NCBI GenBank assembly: GCA_963703085.1
Contig: OY969789.1
Location: 3,100,001-3,164,000, forward strand
From: DATAEG01 sp963703085
Lineage (GTDB): Bacteria > Actinomycetota > Actinomycetes > Mycobacteriales > Jatrophihabitantaceae
Direction: 5' to 3'
DNA: 64,000 bases
Numbering within the stretch: the stretch's first letter is position 1; each line of letters opens with the position of its first letter. Positions 25,507-34,650 of the stretch are shown here, piece after piece. The position numbers were made by a program, and so were the translations under genes. The notes below the pieces were generated by a model, which had not been told where the DNA came from, made no database searches, and saw nothing but the letters and a program-made list of their open reading frames with translations.

Positions 25507-26238
25507 CTAGGTGATCAGCCGCGGCTCGAGCATGGTCTCGACTGCCTTGCCCTCGCTGTCGCGCTGTACCCAATACACGCCCTTGCCGGGCACCTCGCTC
25601 AGCGCCTCGGCGAACTCGGTACCCCGGTACAGGACTCCGGTGCCGTCGTCGGTGGCGTAGCCGGCCGGCAGTGCGCCGTCGGCGATCAGTGATTGGTACA
25701 GCGGTCGGCGCTGCTTCTCCGAGTCGTAATGCACGCCGTTGGAGAACGGCACCAGGCCGAGGCCGTTGGTGATCGGCCGCAAGTCCGGGCCGAACGAGTC
25801 GGTAGTGCCGCCGATGTGCCAGCAGATCGAGCCGGCCGATACGCCGGTGAGCACGACGCCGGCCTCCCAGGCTTCGCGCATCACCTCGTCCACCCCATGC
25901 AGTCGCCACATGGCCAGCAACCCGGCGACGCTGCCGCCGAACACCCAGATCACGTCCTGGCCGAGAAGCAGCTCCCGGATGTCCTCGACGTTCGGCATCA
26001 TGAACAGCTGCAGGTGCGAGGCATCCAGTCCGCGCTCGAGTGCGGCACTGTAGTAGTCGGCGATCCCAGCCGGCTGGTCGCCGGTGGCGGTGCCGAGGTA
26101 GCAGATCTTCGGCGCCCGGCCGGTTACCCCGGATAATTCGATGGCATATTCGGTGAGCGGGCCGATCGCCCAACGGGTGCGCCGGCCCGGCACGATGCCG
26201 CCGGAGGTCGCCAGGATGGTGGGAACGTCAGCTGCCAT
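25507..26238 (-). CDS. Peptidase E-like protein (family S51)
   Basis: The 243-residue cytosolic protein belongs to the peptidase E/cyanophycinase family, which cleaves Asp-containing dipeptides or isopeptide bonds. The nucleophile is the Ser in LTGVSAGSICWH, the typical elbow. IWVFGGSVAGLLAMW and PFSNGVHYDSE are matching family segments. The latter has the expected His. Length agrees with peptidase E. It is convergent with the MMPL gene and shows no obvious partner, so the in vivo substrate remains open. Confidence 0.85.
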   Translation of the reverse strand: MAADVPTILATSGGIVPGRRTRWAIGPLTEYAIELSGVTGRAPKICYLGTATGDQPAGIADYYSAALERGLDASHLQLFMMPNVEDIRELLLGQDVIWVFGGSVAGLLAMWRLHGVDEVMREAWEAGVVLTGVSAGSICWHIGGTTDSFGPDLRPITNGLGLVPFSNGVHYDSEKQRRPLYQSLIADGALPAGYATDDGTGVLYRGTEFAEALSEVPGKGVYWVQRDSEGKAVETMLEPRLIT

Positions 26239-26353
26239 GAATGGATTTTAGGTCCGGATGCGAACGGCCGCGCGCCGCGTTCGTAACGGTCCGATCTCGC
26301 CGCCCGGTTGTGGATAACGCCCAGGGGCCGGCCCGCGGTGCCACCATCGCGGC

Positions 26354-27967
26354 ATGAGGGATGCGCATCGGGTCGAGGGCGCGTGGCGGGCCGGCGGTTA
26401 CGTCGCTGAAGAGCTGATCGGGCGCGGTGCGAGTGCCGACGTCTGGCGCGGCCGGCAGGCCCGCACCGGTGCGGCGGTGGCGTTGAAACGCATCCCGCTG
26501 ACCGGACGCCAGGCGGTGCACACGGCGCGTGCGGAGGCAGCCGTCCTGGCCGGTCTGAGCCATCCCCACCTCATCGGCTTCCGGGAACTGGTGCCGGACG
26601 GCGACGCGGTGGTGCTCGTCCTGGACTTCGCGCCCGGCGGCTCGCTGGCCGCGCTGATCGAGCGCCGGCGGTTTCTCGCGCCCGGTGAGGTGGTCACCGC
26701 ACTGGCCCCGATCTGCGCTGCGCTGGCCTACGCGCACAACGAAGGGCTGGTGCACTGCGACGTCAGTACCAGCAATGTCCTTTTCGCCGCGGACGGCAAG
26801 CCGCTGCTGGCTGATCTCGGTGTGGCTCGCCTGCTGGACGGCGCCGCCGCAGTGAGCGGCTCCGCGGAACACGCCGGGACGGTCGGCTATCTCGATCCCG
26901 CGGTGGCCGCGGGCGCGGCGCCCGGGCCGGCCAGCGATGTCTTCGCGGCGGCAGCCGTCGCCTTGCACGCGCTGACCGGGGCACCGGCGTGGCCGGCCCA
27001 GTCCGTCACCGCGGCGATCAGCCTCGCGGCGGGCGGGGAGATTCCGGATCTGGCGGATCGGTTGGCCGGCACCCCCGCCCCACTGCGTCGCGTACTGCAG
27101 CGTGCCCTGTCGGTAGAGCCGTTCCGCCGGGGCAGCGCCGCCGAACTCGCGCTGGACCTGCGGCACAGTGCCTCGCCGGTACCGGTCGAACTGAGCGGCG
27201 GACGGATCCGAGCCGACGTCGACCGGCCGGCCCGGCACGTTCCGCGGCACAGCGTGTCGGCGCCGATGCCGGCAGCCGATTCGTCGTCAGCCGGATTGCT
27301 CACCTACGCGGTGCGCCGAGCAGCCGATCAGCCCGACCCGACACCACGTCGGCGCCGACTGCCTCGGCCGCCGCGTCGCGTGCTGGTCGGCGCAGTGCTC
27401 CTGATCGTCCTGCTGGGTCTCGCCGGGGCAGCCGCGGTGGTCCTGCGCGCAGCGCACGACTCGACGCAGCGCAATGCCCAGCCAGATCGATCGGTCGGCG
27501 GGCCGACGATGTCGTCGTCGGGCGGTGCCGCGGCGAGCATCCCGGCCAGCACATCGGCGACCCGGACGAGCGCGTCCACTGCATCGGCCGACCTCGCCGC
27601 CGTGCTGGCCGACCTCGACGCACGCCGGGCCACGGCGTACGCGACGCGCAACGCGCAACTGCTGGCCGAGGTGTACGTCCCCGGGACGCTGTTGGCTCAG
27701 GACACCGCGACGCTGTACCGAACGGTGCCGGTGGGCTGCGTGCTGGTCGGCCTGCACACCCGGTACACCGCGCTTCGGGCGGTGGCCCGCACGGACCGGA
27801 CCGTTCAGGTGAGCACGCTGGCCACCCTGGCCGAGTCCCGGCTGATGTGCCACGGCGTGCAGACCCAACGCAGTGCCGGCCTGGGACCGGTACGGATGAC
27901 GCTGGAACTGACCCGGGGCGCCGGCGGTTACCGGATCGGCCGGCTCACCGTGGCGTCGCCGGGCTGA
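26354..27967 (+). CDS. Transmembrane serine/threonine protein kinase with atypical HCD and DLG motifs
   Basis: The 537-residue protein has a Hanks-type kinase domain (about residues 15-270), a Pro/Arg-rich juxtamembrane stretch, one membrane helix (about 338-360) and an extracytoplasmic domain of about 170 residues. ATP-binding Lys45 (VALKRI) and Glu61 are present. The catalytic loop is HCDVSTSN with Asp136 and Asn141 kept but the usual Arg replaced by Cys. The metal-binding motif is DLG (Asp154) instead of DFG. A non-RD kinase of this kind could still be active and may not need activation-loop phosphorylation. No PASTA repeats are present, so it is not PknB-like. Confidence 0.85.
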   Translation: MRDAHRVEGAWRAGGYVAEELIGRGASADVWRGRQARTGAAVALKRIPLTGRQAVHTARAEAAVLAGLSHPHLIGFRELVPDGDAVVLVLDFAPGGSLAALIERRRFLAPGEVVTALAPICAALAYAHNEGLVHCDVSTSNVLFAADGKPLLADLGVARLLDGAAAVSGSAEHAGTVGYLDPAVAAGAAPGPASDVFAAAAVALHALTGAPAWPAQSVTAAISLAAGGEIPDLADRLAGTPAPLRRVLQRALSVEPFRRGSAAELALDLRHSASPVPVELSGGRIRADVDRPARHVPRHSVSAPMPAADSSSAGLLTYAVRRAADQPDPTPRRRRLPRPPRRVLVGAVLLIVLLGLAGAAAVVLRAAHDSTQRNAQPDRSVGGPTMSSSGGAAASIPASTSATRTSASTASADLAAVLADLDARRATAYATRNAQLLAEVYVPGTLLAQDTATLYRTVPVGCVLVGLHTRYTALRAVARTDRTVQVSTLATLAESRLMCHGVQTQRSAGLGPVRMTLELTRGAGGYRIGRLTVASPG

Positions 27968-27979
27968 TCGAGCGAAGCG

Positions 27980-28870
27980 TCAGGCCAGAGCCCAACCCAA
28001 CGCGGCGGAGAGGTCGGGGTGCGTGAAGGTGAAGCCGGCGTCCTGCAGCGCGGCCGGCACGGCGCGCTGGCCCACCAACACCCCCTCGTCGGCGAACTCG
28101 CCGAGCACCGCGCGGATCGCGAACGCGGGCGCCGGAAGGATCGTGGGCCGGTGCAGAATCCGTCCCATTTCGTGAATGAACTCGGCCTGCCGCACCGGTG
28201 CCGGGCCGACCAGGTTGACCGGACCGGTGACGTCGTGAGTGAGCAGGAATCGCACCGCAGCGACATGGTCTACCAGCGTGATCCACGGCTGGTACTGCCG
28301 GCCGCTGCCCAACTTCCCGCCGAGACCCGCCTTCACCAGCGGACGTTGCCGACCGAGCAGTCCACCGTCCGGCGCCAACACCAGACCGGTACGCAATCGC
28401 ACCACTCGGGCTTGCTGCGAAGCCGGTTCGGCGGCGGCCTCCCAGCGCTGGCACAGCTCTGCGAGGAATCCAGCACCGACGGGCGCGGACTCGTCCACCT
28501 CGGTGTCACCCGTGTCGCCGTAGTAGCCGATCGCCGAGGCAGAGAGGAACACCTTCGGACCCCCGGCCCCTGCCTCGGCCACCGCCGACACCAGGGTGCT
28601 GGTCGGGCCCAGCCTGCTGGCCAGCAGCGTCCGCTTGTAGTCCGGACTCCAGCGCTTGTCGCCCACTCCGGCGCCGGACAGGTTGATCACCGCATCCGTC
28701 CCGTCGAGCACCGCTGCACCCAACGGGGCCGAATCGGGCTGCCAGCGCACCTCGTCCGGCCCGGCCGGCGGTCGCCGGACGAGCACCCGCAGCTCGTGCC
28801 CGTCCGCGCGCAACGCGTCCTTCAACGCCGAACCGATCAGCCCGGACGCGCCGGCGAGGACGATGAGCAC
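27980..28870 (-). CDS. TIGR01777-family NAD-dependent epimerase/dehydratase
   Basis: The 296-residue protein is an extended short-chain dehydrogenase with the nucleotide motif GASGLIGSAL at the N-terminus, the segment VINLSGAGVGDKRW and the catalytic-region YYGDTGDTEVDESAP. A C-terminal domain with PAPAFAIRAVLGEFADEGVLVGQ follows, as in TIGR01777 proteins. M. tuberculosis Rv2216 is the counterpart next to dlaT. The substrate is not known. The GTG start at 28870 overlaps the sucB stop by one base, so it is coupled to sucB. Confidence 0.88.
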   Translation of the reverse strand: MLIVLAGASGLIGSALKDALRADGHELRVLVRRPPAGPDEVRWQPDSAPLGAAVLDGTDAVINLSGAGVGDKRWSPDYKRTLLASRLGPTSTLVSAVAEAGAGGPKVFLSASAIGYYGDTGDTEVDESAPVGAGFLAELCQRWEAAAEPASQQARVVRLRTGLVLAPDGGLLGRQRPLVKAGLGGKLGSGRQYQPWITLVDHVAAVRFLLTHDVTGPVNLVGPAPVRQAEFIHEMGRILHRPTILPAPAFAIRAVLGEFADEGVLVGQRAVPAALQDAGFTFTHPDLSAALGWALA

Positions 28871-30513
28871 TAGCTGGTGACGCCGAGTTCGCCCTCGAAG
28901 GCAGCGGCCTCGAGACGGTCCTTGACGGTGGTCAGGAACCGCGCCGCGTCGGCGCCGTCGACGATCCGGTGGTCGTAGGTGAGGGCCAGGTAGACCATCG
29001 AGCGCACCGCGATCGTCTCGCCGATGTTCGGGTCGCTGACCACCACGGCCCGCTTCACCACCGACCCGGTGCCCAGGATCGCCACCTGCGGCTGGTTGAT
29101 GATCGGCGTGTCGAACAACGCACCGCGGCTGCCGGTATTGGTCACCGTGAAGGTGCCACCGCCGAGTTCGTCCGGGCTGATCTTGTTGGTGCGGGTGCGC
29201 TCGGCCAGGTCGGCGATCTTGCGGGCAATGCCGCCGAGGTTCAGGTCGCCCGCGTTGTGCATCACCGGCACGACCAGACCCTGCTCGGTGTCCACCGCGA
29301 TGCCCAGGTTGACCGTGTCGTGGTAGGTCACCGTGCCCTGTTCGGTGTCGATCGAGCTGTTGAGGTTGACGTGGGTCTTGAGTGCCTCGATGGTGGCCTG
29401 CACGAAGAAGGGCAGGAACGACAGCTTCACGCCCTCGCGGGCCTCGAAGTCGCTCTTCGCCGCTGCGCGCAGCCGGGCCACCTTCGTGACGTCTGCCTCG
29501 ACGACCGTGGTGAGTTGGGCCGAAGTCTGCAGCGACTCGACCATCCGCGCGGCGATGAGCGCCCGGCGGCGGGTCAGTTTCTCGGTGCGGCCGCGGGACG
29601 GCGCCGGCTGACTCGGTGCAGGTGCCTGCGCGGCGGATGCCTGTGCGGCGGGTGCCTGGGCCGCGGGTGCTTGCGCGGCTGGTGCCTGGGCCGCGGGTGC
29701 TTGCGCGGCCGGTGCCTGCGCCGCGGGTGCCTGCGCGGCGGGTGCCTGCGCGGCGGGAGCGCTGCTGTCGCCGGCCGCGGCCAGGACATCCGACTTGCGG
29801 ATCCGGCCACCGACGCCCGTTCCGCGCACCGCGCTCAGGTCGACGCCGTGCTCGGTGGCCAGCTTGCGCACCAACGGTGTCACGTAGGTCTCGGCGACCT
29901 CGTCGTCGTCCGCGGGCCGGGTCGAACTCGTCGGCGCCGCGTCCTGCTGGGCCGGCGCGGCCTGGTCGGCCGCCGGCCGCTGGGCACTCGCTGGTTCGGC
30001 GGCCGGCTGCTCGGCGGCCGGCTGCGCGCGTTCCGGCTCGTTGCCGTCGGACTGGTCGCCTTCCGGCTCGTTGTCGCCGGGCTGCTCGGCCGCCGGCTGC
30101 TCCGGTTCCAGCTGCTCGGCCGCCGTGGCGGCTTCGCCTTGCTCCTCGGATTGCTGCGGCTGTTCAGCCTGCGGTTGTTCGGCCTGCTCTTGCTCGGCCG
30201 CCGGCTGCTCGGCGTCGGACTCCGCGCTCGCCTGCTCGCCGCCATCGCCGCTGTCATCGCCACCGCCGTCAGCATCGCCGTCGCCGATGACTGCGAGCTC
30301 GACGCCGATGTCGACGGTCTCGTCCTCGGACACCTTGATGGACTGCACGATCCCGGCGGCGGGTGAAGGCACCTCGGTGTCGACCTTGTCGGTGGACACC
30401 TCCAGTAGCGGCTCGTCCGCCTCGACCCGCTCACCCTCCTTCTTCAGCCAGCGCGTCACCGTTCCTTCGGTCACGCTCTCGCCGAGACGAGGCATGGTCA
30501 CTGACACCGACAT
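28870..30513 (-). CDS. sucB: 2-oxo acid dehydrogenase E2, dihydrolipoyllysine succinyl/acetyltransferase
   Basis: E2 core of the pyruvate and/or 2-oxoglutarate dehydrogenase complex. The 547-residue protein has one lipoyl domain (lipoylated Lys43 in TDKVDTEV), a long acidic Gln/Glu/Pro-rich linker (about 85-205), an E3-binding domain (about 210-250), an APAAQ repeat linker and the catalytic domain with YDHRIVDGADAARF (His515, Asp519). M. tuberculosis DlaT has two lipoyl domains; here only one is visible and the second linker is expanded. The ATG has GAAGGAGA upstream. It lies between lpdA and the epimerase in one operon. Whether its substrate is acetyl or succinyl cannot be read with certainty. 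Confidence 0.93.
   Translation of the reverse strand: MSVSVTMPRLGESVTEGTVTRWLKKEGERVEADEPLLEVSTDKVDTEVPSPAAGIVQSIKVSEDETVDIGVELAVIGDGDADGGGDDSGDGGEQASAESDAEQPAAEQEQAEQPQAEQPQQSEEQGEAATAAEQLEPEQPAAEQPGDNEPEGDQSDGNEPERAQPAAEQPAAEPASAQRPAADQAAPAQQDAAPTSSTRPADDDEVAETYVTPLVRKLATEHGVDLSAVRGTGVGGRIRKSDVLAAAGDSSAPAAQAPAAQAPAAQAPAAQAPAAQAPAAQAPAAQAPAAQASAAQAPAPSQPAPSRGRTEKLTRRRALIAARMVESLQTSAQLTTVVEADVTKVARLRAAAKSDFEAREGVKLSFLPFFVQATIEALKTHVNLNSSIDTEQGTVTYHDTVNLGIAVDTEQGLVVPVMHNAGDLNLGGIARKIADLAERTRTNKISPDELGGGTFTVTNTGSRGALFDTPIINQPQVAILGTGSVVKRAVVVSDPNIGETIAVRSMVYLALTYDHRIVDGADAARFLTTVKDRLEAAAFEGELGVTS
29621..29759 (-). repeat. 15-bp in-frame tandem repeat coding for APAAQ in sucB
   Basis: About nine 15-base units (like GGTGCCTGCGCGGCG on the plus strand) encode APAAQ repeats between the E3-binding and catalytic domains of SucB. 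Ala/Pro linkers of this kind are known to be flexible swinging arms. The repeat number is probably variable between strains. Confidence 0.9.
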
Positions 30514-30570
30514 GGGCGCGCTTCTCCTTCGAGTGGTTCGTCGTGATCCGGCTAACGGGGTACCGCGACC

Positions 30571-31950
30571 TCAGCCGTGCACGTGCAGCGGTTTGCCGGC
30601 CAGCGCCATGTGCGCCTCACCGATCGCCTCGGACTGAGTGGGGTGCGGGTGGACGAGGGCGGCGACTTCGCCGGGCAACGCCTCCCAGTTGTAGATGAGC
30701 TGGGCCTCGGCGATGAGCTCGCCGACCCGGCTGCCGACAATGTGCACGCCGAGCACCGGCCCGTCGACCTGGGCCACCAGCTTGGCCGCTCCCTTGGTCT
30801 TCAGGATCTGGCTGCGCCCGTTGCCGGCGAGGTCGTAGGTGAGCGTTTTGATCTTGTCCGCGCCGTACCGCTCTGCCGCCTGTGCCTCGGTCAGCCCGAC
30901 CGACGCCACCTCCGGCTCGGAGTAGGTGATCCGGGGAACGCCGGCGTAGTCGATCGGCACGACCGGCAACCCGGCGATGTGCTCGGCCACGAGAATCCCT
31001 TCAGCGAAGCCGACGTGGGCCAGCTGCAGGCCGGGAATCAGGTCACCCACGGCGTACACCCCGGGGACATTGGTGCGGCAGTACTCGTCGACCGGCACGA
31101 AGCCACGCTCGAGCGTGATACCGACCTCCTCGTAGCCGAGGTCGGCCGACGTCGGGCCGCGGCCGACGGCGACGAGCAAGAGATCGGCCTCGACGGCGTC
31201 GCCGCTCTCCAGGCTGACCTTGACGCCCGAATCGGTCCGCTCCACCCCGGAGAACCGGGCACCGAGCTTGAAGCTGATACCGCGGCGCCGGAACGCCCGC
31301 TCCAGCAGTTTCGAGCTGGCCTCGTCCTCCAGCGGCAACAGGTGCGGCAGCGCCTCGACGATGGTGACCTCTGCGCCGAAGGACTTCCACACGCTGGCGA
31401 ACTCGCACCCGATCACGCCGCCGCCGAGCACGACCGCCGATGTAGGCACCGTTTCCATGCGCAGCGCGTGCTCGCTGGCGATCACCCGTTCGCCGTCGAT
31501 CTCGAGGCCGGGCAGGCTGCGCGAGTACGAGCCGGTGGCAAGGATGACGTTCTTCCCGGTGTACGTGTCGTCGCCGACGGCGACAGTTGTGGGAGAGATC
31601 AGCCGCCCGGCGCCTTCGACCAGCTGGATCTTGCGCGCCTTGACCAGCCCTTGCAGGCCCTTGTACAGACCGCTGACCACGCCGTCCTTGTAGCTGTTCA
31701 CCCCGGCCATATCGATGCCGTCGAAGGTCGTCTTGACGCCGAAGGTCTCGGACTCGCGGGAGGAGTCGGCCACCTCGGCGGCGTGCAGCAACGCCTTGGT
31801 CGGGATGCAGCCGCGATGCAGGCAGGTGCCGCCCACCTTGTCCTTCTCGACCAGCACCACGGACATGCCGAGCTCAGCCGCGCGGAAGGCGGCTGCGTAT
31901 CCGCCGCTGCCGGCGCCGAGGATGACGAGGTCGGCTTGGGTGTCACTCAT
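30571..31950 (-). CDS. lpdA: Dihydrolipoyl dehydrogenase (E3)
   Basis: E3 reoxidises dihydrolipoamide with NAD through FAD and a disulfide. The 459-residue protein shows the FAD motif ILGAGSGGYAAAF, the redox disulfide GGTCLHRGC (Cys43, Cys48), the NAD-binding VVLGGGVIGCEFASVW and the C-terminal catalytic pair HPTQSE (His436, Glu441). The ATG at 31950 is chosen because the family begins just before the FAD strand; an ATG six codons upstream is possible. It is followed after 57 bases by sucB, so the E3-E2-epimerase genes form one operon. Confidence 0.96.
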   Translation of the reverse strand: MSDTQADLVILGAGSGGYAAAFRAAELGMSVVLVEKDKVGGTCLHRGCIPTKALLHAAEVADSSRESETFGVKTTFDGIDMAGVNSYKDGVVSGLYKGLQGLVKARKIQLVEGAGRLISPTTVAVGDDTYTGKNVILATGSYSRSLPGLEIDGERVIASEHALRMETVPTSAVVLGGGVIGCEFASVWKSFGAEVTIVEALPHLLPLEDEASSKLLERAFRRRGISFKLGARFSGVERTDSGVKVSLESGDAVEADLLLVAVGRGPTSADLGYEEVGITLERGFVPVDEYCRTNVPGVYAVGDLIPGLQLAHVGFAEGILVAEHIAGLPVVPIDYAGVPRITYSEPEVASVGLTEAQAAERYGADKIKTLTYDLAGNGRSQILKTKGAAKLVAQVDGPVLGVHIVGSRVGELIAEAQLIYNWEALPGEVAALVHPHPTQSEAIGEAHMALAGKPLHVHG

Positions 31951-32122
31951 AGTGTCAGGCGTCTCCACTGGTCGTCCGGTGATGTCGTTTCGCCAGAATC
32001 AGGGCACCTTGGTGTGACGGCCTTTACTGACGGCTAACAAGTACCGTAACCATCTTGGCACTGCTGCGCCGCCGGGTGTCATGCGGGCGGTACGGCGTGC
32101 GGATGAACCGGAGAGGTGATCA

Positions 32123-32443
32123 GTGGCCCCGTTCCTGCGGCGGAAGAAGAAGTCCGGTCAGACTCGCGGCGCGAGTGCTGCCGACACCGCGCATCTGGAG
32201 CAGTTCGTCGCCTCCCACAGCGGGGTCGAGGCGTTTGTCGAGCCGCGGACCACGGTGACCGAGACCACGGTGCTACTGGTCGCGGCCGACGGGGAGTGGA
32301 CGAGGCGTCGGGTGGCCGGCCCGGAAGGCGCGGCCGCGTTCGCCCGGAAGGCCAAGTTGCCCGTCTATGACGTCGGCGTCGTCGGCTACCCGCAGCGGAT
32401 GCGTGATTGGAACGCCAAGCGCAAGGCGGAAGGCCGGGAGTGA
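32123..32443 (+). CDS. Conserved small actinobacterial protein, function unknown
   Basis: The 106-residue protein starts at a GTG preceded by GGAGAGG. It has a basic N-terminus (RRKKKSG), then a compact alpha/beta region with VEAFVEPRTTVTETTVLLVA and GEWTRRRVAGPEGAAAFARK, ending YDVGVVGYPQRMRDWNAKRK. Similar short proteins occur in many actinomycetes near lpd and pepA, but no function is known to me. The stop overlaps the start of the next gene by four bases, so the two are co-translated. Confidence 0.75.
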   Translation: MAPFLRRKKKSGQTRGASAADTAHLEQFVASHSGVEAFVEPRTTVTETTVLLVAADGEWTRRRVAGPEGAAAFARKAKLPVYDVGVVGYPQRMRDWNAKRKAEGRE

Positions 32444-33078
32444 GCTCCTCGCCCGGGCATCCGGTGCCCGGCCCGGCCGATGCCGATCGGGAATCGAAGC
32501 GCACCGCCGACCGGCGCGCCCGCCGAGCCGCGCAGCGGGACGAGGCCAACACCGAGTTGATCGAGGCGATCCAGACCGCGGCAACCGCGGAGGAAGCTGC
32601 CCGGCTGGCTGGTGTGCTGCCGCCCGACTCCCTGAACCTGCCGCGCTGGTTCGGCCCGGCAGCCGGGTTGTGCACGGTGCTGTTCGTCCCGTGGATCGTG
32701 TACCTGGCCGTTCAGCTCCCGGATCGGGCGCACACCTCGCACTACCAGCTGATGTGGGTCGGATTCGACATCGGGATGTGGGCGGTGCTGGCCGCACTGG
32801 CGACCGCCGCGATCCGCCGCTCCACGTGGACGGAGCCGCTCGCGGTCTGCGCGGCGACGCTGCTGGTGACCGACGCCTGGTTCGACATCGTCACGTCGGA
32901 CTCCCGCAGCGAGCTGGCCGGCGCGGTGCTCTCGGCGGTGTTGCTGGAGTTGCCGGCGGCAGCGATCTGCTGGTGGACCGCGCACCATGCCGAACTGATC
33001 CGGCGCCGCGCCTATGGCCGGCTGTTCCGCTTCGCGGCCAGTCGGTGGCGCGAGGAGGACGGCTCCACCGAGCCGTGA
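32440..33078 (+). CDS. Four-helix membrane protein of unknown function
   Basis: The 212-residue protein begins at a GTG overlapping the previous stop (GTGA). The N-terminal ~75 residues are charged and helical (DRRARRAAQRDEANTELIEA). Four hydrophobic helices follow, with AAGLCTVLFVPWIVYLAV, MWAVLAALATA, CAATLLVTDAWFDIVTS and AVLSAVLLELPAAAICWW. The helices carry Asp and Trp residues but no motif I recognise. It is convergent with pepA. Confidence 0.7.
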   Translation: MSSSPGHPVPGPADADRESKRTADRRARRAAQRDEANTELIEAIQTAATAEEAARLAGVLPPDSLNLPRWFGPAAGLCTVLFVPWIVYLAVQLPDRAHTSHYQLMWVGFDIGMWAVLAALATAAIRRSTWTEPLAVCAATLLVTDAWFDIVTSDSRSELAGAVLSAVLLELPAAAICWWTAHHAELIRRRAYGRLFRFAASRWREEDGSTEP

Positions 33079-33082
33079 GGTC

Positions 33083-34570
33083 TCAGCCCGCCGCGATCGA
33101 CTCGAGCACGGCAATCAGGGTGCGGACGGGCACCCCGGTGGCCCCCTTGGGCAGGTAGCCGAACGGGTGGGAGTTGAGCCCGGCCGGGCCGGCGACGTCG
33201 ATGTGCGCCCAGCTCAACCCGTCGGGAACGAACTCGCTGAGGAACTGACCACCGACGAGCATCCCACCCGCGCGACCGGCGCCGACGTGCTTCAGGTCGG
33301 CCACGTCGGACTTCAGTTGGTGGGCGATTTCTTCGGGCAACGGCATCGGCCACATCGGCTCACCCACTCGGGCGCCGGCCTGCGAGATGCGGTTGAGCAG
33401 GTCGTCGGAGCCCATCACTCCGGCAGTCCGCTCGCCCAGCGCGACCACCTGTGCGCCGGTGAGCGTCGAGGTTTCGATGAGGTAGTCGGGTTGGTCCTCG
33501 GCGGCACGCACGATCGCGTCGGCCAGCACCAGCCGGCCCTCGGCGTCGGTGTTGACGACCTCGACGGTCGTGCCGCCGCGCATCCGCAGCACGTCAGACG
33601 GGCGGTAGCTGGTGCCCGACGGCAGGTTCTCGGCCATCGGGACGGTGGCCACCACCTCGACCGGCAGGCCCAGCCGAGCCGCTCCGACCACGGCGGCGAT
33701 GACAGCGGCCGCACCCGCCATGTCGCCCTTCATGTCGACCGGCGCGGGCATCTTGAGGTTGAGGCCCCCGGAGTCGTAGGTGATGCCTTTGCCGACCAGC
33801 GCGATGCGTGCCGTCGGATCGTCTGGCCGGTAACTGAGTCGAACCAACCGCGGCGGGCGGGACGAGCCGCTACCTACGGCGAGAATGCCGCCGTAACCGC
33901 CGTCGCGCAGTGCGCCCTCGTCGAGCACTTCGACGCCCAGCCCGGCGGTGCCGGCGAACTCGGTGGCCCGCTCGGCGAAGCTCGCCGGATACAGGTCGTT
34001 GGCCGGCGTGTTGACGAAGTCGCGGGCCGCGCAGGCCACCTCGGCGACCACGGTGGCCCGGGTCAACGCGGCCCGGTTGGCCTCGTCGCGGGCGGCGATG
34101 ATGCGCACCGTCCCTACCGGTTTCGGCTGCGGCGAGCTGCGGTACTCGTCGAATCGGTAACCGCCGAGCAGCGCGCCCTCTGCGATCGCGCCGACGACCG
34201 ACGGGTCATCACCTGCCCCGATGGCGACCGCCACCCGAGCCACCCCGGCCAGCGACCGCACGGCCGCCCCGACCGCCCGGCGCACCGCCTCGGCTCGGAA
34301 GCCGCCGTCCGCGTCGACGCCACCGTCGCCGAGGCCGGTTGCCACCACCATCGGGATCTCGGAGTGCCCGACCGTCGGGATCTTCAGTACCTCGTCCTGC
34401 TCGCCGGACGCCTTCAACGCGCGCAGTGCGTCCTCGAGATAGCCGCCGAGCAGTGAGTCGGCAGCCCCCGCTCCGGCGACCAATCGAGCGCCGCGTGGCG
34501 ATGGGCGGGTGCCCACAACTACCGCGAGCACCTTGAGCGGCTGATCCGGCTCCTGCAACGTCACGTTCAT
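33083..34570 (-). CDS. pepA: Leucyl aminopeptidase (family M17)
   Basis: PepA removes N-terminal residues from peptides with two metal ions in a cytosolic hexamer. The 495-residue protein has the M17 metal-site motifs GKGITYDSGGLNLK, DMKGDMAGAAAV and NTDAEGRLVLADA, the last being the family signature. The regulatory N-terminal macro-like domain precedes them. Length is typical. It stands alone, divergent from gcvT by 80 bases; M. tuberculosis pepB lies in the equivalent place. Confidence 0.95.
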   Translation of the reverse strand: MNVTLQEPDQPLKVLAVVVGTRPSPRGARLVAGAGAADSLLGGYLEDALRALKASGEQDEVLKIPTVGHSEIPMVVATGLGDGGVDADGGFRAEAVRRAVGAAVRSLAGVARVAVAIGAGDDPSVVGAIAEGALLGGYRFDEYRSSPQPKPVGTVRIIAARDEANRAALTRATVVAEVACAARDFVNTPANDLYPASFAERATEFAGTAGLGVEVLDEGALRDGGYGGILAVGSGSSRPPRLVRLSYRPDDPTARIALVGKGITYDSGGLNLKMPAPVDMKGDMAGAAAVIAAVVGAARLGLPVEVVATVPMAENLPSGTSYRPSDVLRMRGGTTVEVVNTDAEGRLVLADAIVRAAEDQPDYLIETSTLTGAQVVALGERTAGVMGSDDLLNRISQAGARVGEPMWPMPLPEEIAHQLKSDVADLKHVGAGRAGGMLVGGQFLSEFVPDGLSWAHIDVAGPAGLNSHPFGYLPKGATGVPVRTLIAVLESIAAG

Positions 34571-34650
34571 CGGCGACCCTCACTGGTGCGATAGGTGGTG
34601 GACAACTCCGTCATTCGGGCACCGTATACCGACCCGGTACGGTCGCTGCC

